Below, piece after piece: positions 41,279 to 49,257 of a stretch of DNA of 64,000 nt. Source of the stretch: JAJKJG01 sp036389455. GTDB lineage: Bacteria > Pseudomonadota > Alphaproteobacteria > Rhizobiales > Beijerinckiaceae. Below the pieces are notes generated by a model. That model saw only the letters and a program-made list of their open reading frames with translations, had not been told where the DNA came from and searched no databases. The stretch's first letter is position 1. The number at the start of each line of letters is the position of its first letter. A program made the position numbers and the translations under genes. The stretch is taken from assembly GCA_036389455.1 (NCBI GenBank), contig DASVPW010000218.1, positions 16,315 to 80,314 on the forward strand. Direction: 5' to 3'.

Positions 41279-42025
41279 TTGGAGCGGCCGTCAGATCCAG
41301 CCGTGTCCGGCATAGGCGCCTTCCCTCGCCGGATCGCCTCCAGGCATCTCGCCGCATTGGCCGTCGGCGCGCTGCTGGTTGCCTGCTATTGGTTCGCCCC
41401 GTCCGAGGATTGGCTTCGCGCGAAGACCGCGCAGCTCGGGAGCCTCGGCCCGATCGGGGCCGTGCTGTTCCTGTCGATGGCCGTCGTCATGCTCCTGCTG
41501 ATGTTTCCCGGCTTCGCTCTCGCCTTGGCGGCAGGAGCCGTTTTCGGAATGTGGGGAGCGCCGCTGATGCTGCTCGCGCTGACGGTCGCGTCGGCCGCGG
41601 GACTGCTGATCTCTCGCCATATGGCTTTTGATTTCGTCGAGAGGGCCGTCGCCGGACGGTCCAGGGTGCAAGCCCTCCGCTTAGCGGTCGAGAGTGACTG
41701 GAAGCTGATCTTCGTCTTGCGGTTCTGCCCCAATCTCCCGTTCGGCCTGCAGAGCTACTTGTTCGGTCTGACGAAGGTCGCTTTCGTCCCCTACCTGCTG
41801 GCCACGATTGCCGCGATAACACCTGCCACGATGCTCTACGTCAGCTTCGGCGCATTCGGACGGGCTGTCGTCGAGGGAGCGCTCGGTCCGGCCGGCACCG
41901 TTCTTTCCGGGTTGGCATTGATGGCAGGTGTTTGGGCTGTCTTCACGTTGTCGCGGTATGTGCGAAAGCATTGTGCTGTGGAGGGTCATCTATCCGAGCT
42001 GCGGCTGACCGATCATCCCGGATGA
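41279..42025 (+). CDS. TVP38/TMEM64-family (VTT-domain) membrane protein
   Basis: 248 residues from TTG 41279, three bases after the methyltransferase stop. About six helices. The VTT signature is visible: MFPGFALALAAGAVFGMWGA, ISRHMAFDFVER, then RFCPNLPFGLQSYLFGLTKV with the R-x-x-P-x-x-P-F core. The domain is linked to lipid scrambling in the inner membrane. The position among flippase-like and GT genes suggests recycling or flipping of a lipid carrier (inference). It is about 40 residues longer than its relative at 3463 because of an N-terminal cytoplasmic segment. Confidence 0.82.
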   Translation: MERPSDPAVSGIGAFPRRIASRHLAALAVGALLVACYWFAPSEDWLRAKTAQLGSLGPIGAVLFLSMAVVMLLLMFPGFALALAAGAVFGMWGAPLMLLALTVASAAGLLISRHMAFDFVERAVAGRSRVQALRLAVESDWKLIFVLRFCPNLPFGLQSYLFGLTKVAFVPYLLATIAAITPATMLYVSFGAFGRAVVEGALGPAGTVLSGLALMAGVWAVFTLSRYVRKHCAVEGHLSELRLTDHPG

Positions 42026-42051
42026 ACCCAGTACCCGCTGGTTGAGAAGCC

Positions 42052-45033
42052 ATGAGATTCCGACACCTCTTCTATCGCGCGGGGGCGGCCTGCATCCTCT
42101 GCCTGATTGCTTTGGTTTTCTATCTCAGGGAGTCTCCAAGCCGTTACGAGCTGTCTCTCGACGTTGTTTCAAGCTCGCCCGGGCTTATTCAGGTCTTCTA
42201 CGACATGGGCTCCGGATTCAACGAGCGGGATTCCGTCCGTCTCCCCCTACGGGCTTCGAAGCAGCCGATCACTTACAGGTTCGAGATACCGTCCGGCCGT
42301 TATCTGTCGCTTCGGATCGACCCGAACGTCGGACCGGGAACTTACGAGCTTTCAAACCTCAGGGTCGAGGATCGCGGAAGAACGATCCTGCCTTTGGACG
42401 TCACGGAAGCCAAGGCAGCGAACCAACTGGTCCTCGTCGAGCGGACGCCGAGCGCCATTCGTTTCGAGGCGCCGGAAGGCAGCAACGATCCTATTGCCGT
42501 GCTCCAGACCTCTTTCGACCTGTCGTCGCCGGTTCGGAAGATTTCGGCCCTCCTTTATCTGCTCCCTTTTCTCGGAGCTCTCGCCATCCTGTGGCGGACC
42601 GACTGGGGTACCGCGCTCCCTCCTCTGGAGAAGAGAGCCCGCGCCGCCGCCCGTTGGCTGGCCGGCAGGCCTCGACGCGCCTTGTTCCTCACCTCGGCGC
42701 TGGCCGTGGTCTTGAGCGTTTATCCTGTCGTTTTCTTCGGCAAGAGCTTTGTGTCCCCGAACTATGGGACGGCGCTTCTGTTCAGCGGTGCGCCGTTCGT
42801 CTATCAGGGGCCGGCCGATGAGGTCGTCGAGCACGCGCGCAACTCCGACACGGGCGCCAGCGCCTGGTTCTTTCGGCCCTACAGCGCCGTTCAATCCTCG
42901 TCGCTGCTGGAGTTCGGGGAATTCCCGTTCTGGAACCGGTACAGCAGCTCCGGCCTGCCGCTTCTCGGGCAGGGGCTCTCGATGATCGGAGATCCGCTTC
43001 ACTGGATCACGATCCTTGGCCGGGCCTCGGCTGCCAGCTGGGACCTGAAGTATGTTCTCGCCAGGCTGATATGGGCGTTTTCCGTCGGGCTTCTGGTTTA
43101 TTCATGCACGCGCAGGCTGCCCGGAGCCATATTCGCATCGGCCAATGCGCCGTTCCTGGGCTTCTTTCTCTTCCGGATCAATCACCCCGCTTATTTCGCC
43201 TTTTGCTACGCGGCCGCGGTCGCCCTTTGCTGGCGTGAGTTCTTGGCGGCGAAGCGGTTTCGTGCCGTGTTGGCATGGTACGCCCTTTTGCTCCTCTGCT
43301 CCTCGGCGATGTTGAACTCGGGCGCGGTGAAGGAGGGCTATCTGTCGTTCGCGGCCTTCTCGGCTCTGGGAGTGCTGCTCGCCGTCGCGGGCCGTCAGAC
43401 GGCGTGGACGATGCTTCTCGGCAGAGCGGCCGTCGCGGCCGTCGCGATCGTGGCCTGGAACGCTCCCTGGTGGGCTTCCTTCCTCGATAACCTGATTACC
43501 TCCGCCACGCTCTCGGAAGGCTATCGGATCAGCCAGATCCCCCTCGATCTCGCCGGATCGATGCTCGACGATTCGATCACGACCCTGCTCAACCCGGCAC
43601 TTCGCTGGCCGTCCGCGAACGTTCTCGTCGGCATCTTCTTCCTGTACGGGCTCCTCTTTCTGGCCCGGGGTTCGCTGAAGCGCAGCTTCTGGGCCACCAT
43701 GGCCGTGATCGCTCCGGTTGCGGTCGCCGTTTTCAGCATGGCGCCCGATGTTCTTGGGACACTGCCCATTCTGAACAGGATCGGGCATCTGGATACGACG
43801 GTCGGGCAGATCTTCGTCGGCTTGTCTCTCGTCCTGTCGGGACTGGCCTTTCAGGATTTTTACGACCGGCGAGACAGCGGCGCCGTTTTTCTGCGCATGG
43901 CCGTCTCCCTGCTGGCGTTGGCCTTGCCGATCGTCGTCGTTCTCCTGCAGATCAAGCCTAAGGCCGCCATCGATGCGGCTCCCTTCATCCTGATATCCCT
44001 ATCCCTGGTCGGCGCTTTCTGCTTCATGCTTCTGATCTTGGCCGGAAACAGGTTGCGATACCCGTCGATCGCCTACGCGACTTTCGGCGCGGTGTTCTTT
44101 TTGATCGCCGTCGGCCGAAACGGGATGAACCTCTATCTTCAACCGAGCCTTGATTATTACATTCTCAATCCAGGAAACCGCGTCGCTCTCGACGTGAAGC
44201 CGCCGGCGCTGAGTCCGGCGACCCTCGGGGCGGTGCCCTATCGCGTGGTCGGCATCGGGAACGCCCTGTTCCCTGGATACCACGCGGCCCTGTCGCTCGA
44301 GGGGATCGGCGGCCCGGATCCGCTCATGAACCGGCGCTATTCCGAGCTGCTCCACACGCTCGGCTTTTCCTTCGACTGGGGCTGGCGGTTCATGCTCAAG
44401 TTGCAGGACCTCGACCGCCTCAGGGGCGCGCTGTCGTTCCTGAACGTCGGATGGATCGTGTCGGAGCAACCCCTGCCGAACCGCGAGTGGCTGGACGAGA
44501 GACCTGACGACCTTTTCAACCTCGCTCACCACAGGCAAGCCTGGCCGCGCGCATTCTTCATCCGGTGCGCTGTCCCGTATGGGCAGGTGCGCGATTTGGC
44601 GGCGATGATCCTCGAGCAGCAGAGTCCGTTCCTGGCTTTCGATTCCGAGGTTCCAGACGCCTCCCGGTGCTCGGGGGATCCGGGCAAGGTTCTGGCGGCC
44701 GACAAGTACGAGCTCACTCCCAACTCGACGGCGTTCGAAGTGACCAGCGACGGGCCCGGCTTCATCGTCCTTTTGGAGAATTTCAGCGACTATGCCCAAG
44801 CGTCGCTGGACGGGGCTCGGGAGCCCATCTTGCGGGCCAATCACGTGTTCCAGGCCTTGCGCGTCGGGGCGCCCGGCCGTCACCGCGTGGAAGTCCGATA
44901 TGCCTGGCGGTGGGCGGGCATTGCCTTCTGGACCAGCCTGGCGGGAGCGCTCGGCGGCTTGGTGCTCCTGTTCTTCGTCTGCGGCGGACGGAAGTCCTCT
45001 CGTCGCCAGCCGTCGAGCGGGCCTGCAGCCTGA
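42052..45033 (+). CDS. very large polytopic membrane protein, YfhO-like
   Basis: 993 residues. One N-terminal helix (AACILCLIALVFYL) is followed by an extracytoplasmic domain of about 130 residues, then about a dozen helices from residue 165 to 690, a soluble periplasmic domain (about 700-950) and a final helix (FWTSLAGALGGLVLLFFV). The architecture recalls YfhO-type proteins that glycosylate wall polymers using lipid-linked sugars. The acidic loop near WFFRPYSAVQSSSLLEFGEFPFWNRY is where such proteins carry active-site residues. Assignment is by layout, not firm homology. Its bases look less GC-rich than the heptose and sulfation genes. Confidence 0.6.
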   Translation: MRFRHLFYRAGAACILCLIALVFYLRESPSRYELSLDVVSSSPGLIQVFYDMGSGFNERDSVRLPLRASKQPITYRFEIPSGRYLSLRIDPNVGPGTYELSNLRVEDRGRTILPLDVTEAKAANQLVLVERTPSAIRFEAPEGSNDPIAVLQTSFDLSSPVRKISALLYLLPFLGALAILWRTDWGTALPPLEKRARAAARWLAGRPRRALFLTSALAVVLSVYPVVFFGKSFVSPNYGTALLFSGAPFVYQGPADEVVEHARNSDTGASAWFFRPYSAVQSSSLLEFGEFPFWNRYSSSGLPLLGQGLSMIGDPLHWITILGRASAASWDLKYVLARLIWAFSVGLLVYSCTRRLPGAIFASANAPFLGFFLFRINHPAYFAFCYAAAVALCWREFLAAKRFRAVLAWYALLLLCSSAMLNSGAVKEGYLSFAAFSALGVLLAVAGRQTAWTMLLGRAAVAAVAIVAWNAPWWASFLDNLITSATLSEGYRISQIPLDLAGSMLDDSITTLLNPALRWPSANVLVGIFFLYGLLFLARGSLKRSFWATMAVIAPVAVAVFSMAPDVLGTLPILNRIGHLDTTVGQIFVGLSLVLSGLAFQDFYDRRDSGAVFLRMAVSLLALALPIVVVLLQIKPKAAIDAAPFILISLSLVGAFCFMLLILAGNRLRYPSIAYATFGAVFFLIAVGRNGMNLYLQPSLDYYILNPGNRVALDVKPPALSPATLGAVPYRVVGIGNALFPGYHAALSLEGIGGPDPLMNRRYSELLHTLGFSFDWGWRFMLKLQDLDRLRGALSFLNVGWIVSEQPLPNREWLDERPDDLFNLAHHRQAWPRAFFIRCAVPYGQVRDLAAMILEQQSPFLAFDSEVPDASRCSGDPGKVLAADKYELTPNSTAFEVTSDGPGFIVLLENFSDYAQASLDGAREPILRANHVFQALRVGAPGRHRVEVRYAWRWAGIAFWTSLAGALGGLVLLFFVCGGRKSSRRQPSSGPAA

Positions 45034-45050
45034 ACAAGAAGCTCTGCTGT

Positions 45051-46871
45051 TCACTGCGACAGATCGACAACAAAATCATCGACGCTGAGCCGATAGCGAC
45101 TGTCAGGCCGGTCCGCCCCGTCGCGGCAGAAATGCACCCAGAAGTTCGACGAACCTCGGGCGGGCCGGCGAATGCTGCCATCCGCCGCATTGATGAGAGG
45201 ACCGCCGAACTCCGCGCTGACGCCCAGGATGTATGCGGCCGGCGACGTATCCCACTCCCCATGCGGATCGTATCGCTCCAGCCGGATATGGGTTGGCACC
45301 AAGTCCTCGGAACGGGCCTGAAGGTCAAGCGGAGCGCGCAGCTGCAGGTACGAGATCGCGATAAGTCCGTCCGGCTTTCCATCCTCGGCCATTCCGAGCC
45401 GGGCGCACGAGACCCGGTCGGCCGGGCGGCTGACGAAGGCGGCCCGCACTTCGGCGGAGCCGGCTTCCCAGAATCCATTCATTCCGGCGACCGCAACCAC
45501 GAGCGAAGCGACGGCTGTCAGCGGAACGAGACGTGAATATCCTCGGCCGGCGCTCGTCGAGAAGCTGAGCGCGAGCCCCGCCGCGGCAAATCCCAATGCG
45601 GCGGGAATGGCCAGCAACCTGATGGCGAACAGCGCGTGAATGTAGGTATGGGCCGCAAACAGCGTCCACCAAACGACGATGCCGGAAGCGGCGACCGCCA
45701 GGACGGCGAGGTCGATCGCGACGGAGGAGGCCCGTTCGAATTTGCGCAGCAATGCCGGCACGAGCAGCGCGACCGCAAAGATCCACGCGGCGAGCGAGGC
45801 GCAGAGCAGCCAAGTCGCAGGCAGAAAGCCGCCCGGAGTCAACTGGAAGCGGGCGCGCCACAGCGCGCCGGCAACCTCGCTCAGAGCGACCCTTTTTGCG
45901 AGCTCCGCCGCCGTATTTCCTATTCTGGGCGACAGCGAAGCGACGTACTCCGGCAAGCCGAAGCCATAAAGCGCCTCCAGCAGCGACAAGCGAGCGGCAG
46001 TAAGGCAAGCGTATCCAAGCAGGAAGCAGCCGAGCAATACACCCACATCGACAGCCGACTCTCGCCAGCCTCGTCCGCCGGCATTTTCATGGAAAAAATG
46101 GTTCAACACGATAGCCAAGGACAGGGTCGTGACCATCGCGCCATGCAGAAGGTCGAACCCGGCAACCAGGGTGCCGAGAAACGCAAAGAACGCTATCCTG
46201 CGGGATCGATCGTGAAACCATCTCGGGGCTGCCATGAATATGGCGAGCCCGAGGAATCCTATGATGAAGCCAGGCGCGTGCGCCAGGTTGCCGCCGAAAT
46301 GATGCAGTGAAAACGAGAACAGCAAAACGCCGATAGCGGGCGCGATCATGAGCGCGGCGCGACGCGACTTCGTCACGACGCCGAGGAAAAGTGCCGCCAA
46401 TGCGGCATAGGAAAGAATCGAATAAAGCCCCCTCGCGTCGCCGATTTTTACGAAGCTCAGGACCAGTGCCGCGAGGAACCGGCTGCCGTACGGGTAATTG
46501 ACATAGCTCGTCGGTTCCGCCTGCCCTGTGGGTCTTTGCAGGGTCGTGCACGGGTGCTCCCCCGCCGCCGGTCGAGCCCATCGCGTCTCGAGCACGTCGC
46601 GCATGGTGCTTTCGTTTCGGTCGCGAATCATGATGAGCAGACTGCATTCCGAGAAGAAATCTTCATTTCGGTTGCGGGGGTAATCGAGATCGCCGACCGC
46701 AGCCGCGTCGCGCACGATCCGGTCGAGACGGGCAGGGCTGAGCGCGACATGCGCGACTGCCGCGAGGCAGGCCAGCGCGACAAGGCCCGCCGCCGTGCCG
46801 GCGAGCGCGCTCCAGAATGCACGGCCCGCTCGATCACGAACCGAAGTGATTTGCCGTTCTCTCATGCTCAT
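45051..46871 (-). CDS. polytopic membrane protein, unknown (glycan-locus type)
   Basis: 606 residues from ATG 46871. The first helix (ALAGTAAGLVALACLAAV) is followed by an extracytoplasmic loop of about 110 residues with Cys, Trp and acidic residues (YPRNRNEDFFSECSLL). About nine more helices run from residue 130 to 470, and a soluble 130-residue C-terminal domain follows. The acidic first loop and helix count are GT-C-like, but I recognise no specific family. It is convergent with the YfhO-like gene, 17 bases apart, and is followed upstream by a broken methyltransferase gene. Confidence 0.55.
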   Translation of the reverse strand: MSMRERQITSVRDRAGRAFWSALAGTAAGLVALACLAAVAHVALSPARLDRIVRDAAAVGDLDYPRNRNEDFFSECSLLIMIRDRNESTMRDVLETRWARPAAGEHPCTTLQRPTGQAEPTSYVNYPYGSRFLAALVLSFVKIGDARGLYSILSYAALAALFLGVVTKSRRAALMIAPAIGVLLFSFSLHHFGGNLAHAPGFIIGFLGLAIFMAAPRWFHDRSRRIAFFAFLGTLVAGFDLLHGAMVTTLSLAIVLNHFFHENAGGRGWRESAVDVGVLLGCFLLGYACLTAARLSLLEALYGFGLPEYVASLSPRIGNTAAELAKRVALSEVAGALWRARFQLTPGGFLPATWLLCASLAAWIFAVALLVPALLRKFERASSVAIDLAVLAVAASGIVVWWTLFAAHTYIHALFAIRLLAIPAALGFAAAGLALSFSTSAGRGYSRLVPLTAVASLVVAVAGMNGFWEAGSAEVRAAFVSRPADRVSCARLGMAEDGKPDGLIAISYLQLRAPLDLQARSEDLVPTHIRLERYDPHGEWDTSPAAYILGVSAEFGGPLINAADGSIRRPARGSSNFWVHFCRDGADRPDSRYRLSVDDFVVDLSQ

Positions 46872-46921
46872 GAAGGATGTTGTCTGCTAAAAGCCGCGCT
46901 CAAGTCGCGTAAGCGTTTACA

Positions 46922-47116
46922 CTAGCGAGGCTTTTGCCACCAAACTCCCGTCCAATCCACCTCGTGGATGGCGGCGTTCACATTCGCCGAGGCGCGAAAG
47001 TCGTCCACCGCCTTTCTGCATGCTTCGATCGCGCCGTAATCATCGATGATGACGAACCCTCCGGGAGACAGCTTCGGATAGAGGGCGTTCAGCGCTTCGA
47101 TCGTGGACTGATACAT
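46922..47116 (-). pseudogene. 3' remnant of a TylF/macrocin O-methyltransferase gene
   Basis: The last 64 codons of a TylF-family methyltransferase are recognisable: MYQSTIEALNALYPKLSPGG, then FVIIDDYGAIEACRKAVDDF and a C-terminal VDWTGVWWQKPR. Full-length members are about 230-280 residues and carry the SAM-binding core upstream of this part; here it is missing. The frame continues a further 26 codons upstream (to 47194), but those residues are Pro/Arg-rich and unlike the family. The break is near 47117, right behind the start of the plus-strand coiled-coil methyltransferase gene. This is a truncated, probably non-functional relic. Confidence 0.75.
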
Positions 47117-47219
47117 CCCCATCCAGTCGACGCCGGGTGGCCCCGGAACCGCCGGTCGCAGGGCCGCTCGGCACGGGCGCCTCGGGCATTGCATTGCCCT
47201 ACCGCGAGCGGCATGACAT

Positions 47220-49187
47220 ATGGCTCGCCTTTTAGAGTCTCAGCCAAGGACGATGAGAAAGCCCCAGCAACGAAACGGCCAAGGTCTGCCTGGGCTTTCC
47301 AGCAGCAATGGGCTGGAGCTGGTCTATCCTCGCCGGCTCGTGGCGCCGCCGGCGTGGGTCGGGCACATTCCGTTCGCGATGTGGTTGGTCGATGCCCTGC
47401 GCCCGGGAACTGTGGTCGAGCTCGGGGTCCACACCGGGAACTCGTATTGCGCCTTCCTGCAGGCCGCCGCCAAGCTCGAGCTCGACGTCCGATGCTATGG
47501 GGTCGACCACTGGCGCGGCGACGAGCACGCCGCATTTTACGGGGACGAGGTCTATCGGGAGCTGAAGGCCTACCACGATCCGCTCTACGGATCGTTCTCG
47601 ACCCTCATGCGCAGCTCGTTCGACGATGCGCTGCCTTACTTCTCCGACGGTGTCGTCGATCTGCTCCACATCGATGGGTTCCACACCTACGAGGCGGTTT
47701 CCAACGACTTCAACTCCTGGCTTCCCAAGCTCAGCAGCCGCGCGGTCGTGCTTTTCCACGACACGAACGTCCGCGAGCGGGATTTCGGGGTGTGGCGGCT
47801 GTGGGAGGAGGTCGCGGCGCAATACCCCGCGCTCGAGTTCCTGCATTGCCACGGCCTCGGCGTGCTCTACGTGGGAAGCGGACGCCCGCCTCCTCCGCTG
47901 CGGCCCCTGTTCGAAGCCGCCCCCGCCGCTGTCGAGCGCGTCCGCGCCTCCTTCGCCCGCCTGGGCGGCTCGCTGCTTGACCGCTACGAGCTCCAGGAGG
48001 CCGAAAAGGCATCCGCGCAGGCACCGGCGGACGGCGCCGAGCAGCCGGGCGCGGATTCGAGCGAGGCGGTGCGCTATCTCGGCCGGTCGGTCGAGATGCA
48101 TGCTCATGCCCTGAACCTCCTGGCCGAGGTTCGGGCCGATTTCGGTCGCCGCCTCGACGAGGCCCGGGTTCGGATGGAAGGCCTCGAGGACATCCGCCTG
48201 GATTTGTCGGCAAGGCTGGCAGCGGCCGATGCCCACGCGACGCACGCTTCGGCGCAGATTTCCGAGCTCCGCAGCAGGCTCGAGCATACGCAGAGCGAAG
48301 CAGTGGCCGCCAACGAGGCTGCCAGACAACTCGAGCTCAAGCTGCAGGCCGCCGTAGCACGCTCCGAGGCTCTCGGGGAGACGCTGACTGGCCTACAGGC
48401 CGCCATCGCGCGTCATGAGGCCGCGGGGGCCGCTTTCAACGGGGAACTCCAGAGCGCCCGCCACGAGCTGGCGCAGGCCCACGCGCATCACGAAGCCGCG
48501 CAGTCTCAGCTTCGGCAGGAGCTCGATGGCACCCGCCGCGAGCTGGCGCAGGACCGCGCGCAGCACGAAGTGGCGCAGTCCCGGCTGCGGCAGGAACTCG
48601 ATGGCGTCCGCCGCGAGCTGGCGCAGGCCCGCGCGCAGCACGAAGCCGCGCAATCCCTGCTACGGGAGGAAGCCGACGGCGCCTTCGCACGGGCGAAGGC
48701 TCTCGAAGAGGAGCTCGAGGCCGCGCGCCGTGAGCTGGCGCAAGCCGCCGCGAAGCACAAGGCGTCGCAGAACTTGCAGCAGCAGGTGCGCGCGGCCGAG
48801 ATCCGGGAAGAGGCCCTTGCCGAGAAGCTCCGCAGCGCCAGCCGCGGGCTGGCGGACGCAGGCGCCCGGCACGAGGCGGCCCAGTCGGCCCTGCAGCACC
48901 GGGCCGAAGAGGCCGAGGCGAAAGCCGAAGCGCTGGAACTTAAGCTCCAGAAGGCCCTCGCCGATCTCGCCCAGGCCGTCTCCCAAAGGGAGAACTCGCA
49001 GTCCGTCCTGCACCAGCAGGCGCGGGTGATCGAACGCCTCAGACGCGACCTCGCGGTCCACACTAGCCTTCAGCACAGGGTTGGGAGCCTCGGCAGGAGG
49101 AACGAGCGTCTGACCAAGTTGGCCCGGGCCTTGCCCCTGCCGGCTAGACGTATCGTCAAGCGGATTGTATTCGGACCAAGGGCGTGA
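47220..49187 (+). CDS. class I methyltransferase with a long C-terminal coiled coil
   Basis: 655 residues from ATG 47220. Residues about 35-230 form a Methyltransf_24-type domain: VVELGVHTGNSYCAFLQAA (SAM loop), YGVDHWRGD, LLHIDGFHTYEAVSNDF and VVLFHDTNVRERDFGVW. Residues about 270-620 are a nearly continuous Ala/Glu/Gln/Arg coiled coil with three 25-residue tandem repeats. The C-terminus is basic (LARALPLPARRIVKRIVFG). It resembles methyltransferases of O-antigen loci in which a coil acts as scaffold or molecular ruler. The same enzyme-plus-coil layout appears in the sulfotransferase at 28407. Confidence 0.8.
   Translation: MARLLESQPRTMRKPQQRNGQGLPGLSSSNGLELVYPRRLVAPPAWVGHIPFAMWLVDALRPGTVVELGVHTGNSYCAFLQAAAKLELDVRCYGVDHWRGDEHAAFYGDEVYRELKAYHDPLYGSFSTLMRSSFDDALPYFSDGVVDLLHIDGFHTYEAVSNDFNSWLPKLSSRAVVLFHDTNVRERDFGVWRLWEEVAAQYPALEFLHCHGLGVLYVGSGRPPPPLRPLFEAAPAAVERVRASFARLGGSLLDRYELQEAEKASAQAPADGAEQPGADSSEAVRYLGRSVEMHAHALNLLAEVRADFGRRLDEARVRMEGLEDIRLDLSARLAAADAHATHASAQISELRSRLEHTQSEAVAANEAARQLELKLQAAVARSEALGETLTGLQAAIARHEAAGAAFNGELQSARHELAQAHAHHEAAQSQLRQELDGTRRELAQDRAQHEVAQSRLRQELDGVRRELAQARAQHEAAQSLLREEADGAFARAKALEEELEAARRELAQAAAKHKASQNLQQQVRAAEIREEALAEKLRSASRGLADAGARHEAAQSALQHRAEEAEAKAEALELKLQKALADLAQAVSQRENSQSVLHQQARVIERLRRDLAVHTSLQHRVGSLGRRNERLTKLARALPLPARRIVKRIVFGPRA
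48459..48683 (+). repeat. three 75-bp tandem repeats in a coiled-coil region
   Basis: Three consecutive 75-base units (from 48459, 48534 and 48609) encode 25-residue repeats of the form RRELAQARAQHEAAQS followed by LRQELDGxx. They differ by a few substitutions. Repeats this alike can change copy number by slippage or recombination, which would change coil length. Confidence 0.85.
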
Positions 49188-49257
49188 GCCTGCCCCCAAG
49201 GGCAGCTTGCCTTCGGTCGGACGGCGCTGGTGCTCCACCTCTAGACACGTAGCCGCT

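Noticed and set aside
46922..47194. Calling the 90-codon frame an intact small gene
   Set aside because: Only its last 64 codons resemble TylF methyltransferases and the SAM-binding core is missing, so a relic is more likely.
48459..48683. Tandem repeats considered as a mobile-element end or integration scar
   Set aside because: The repeats stay in frame inside a coiled coil and no transposase or terminal inverted repeat is nearby.
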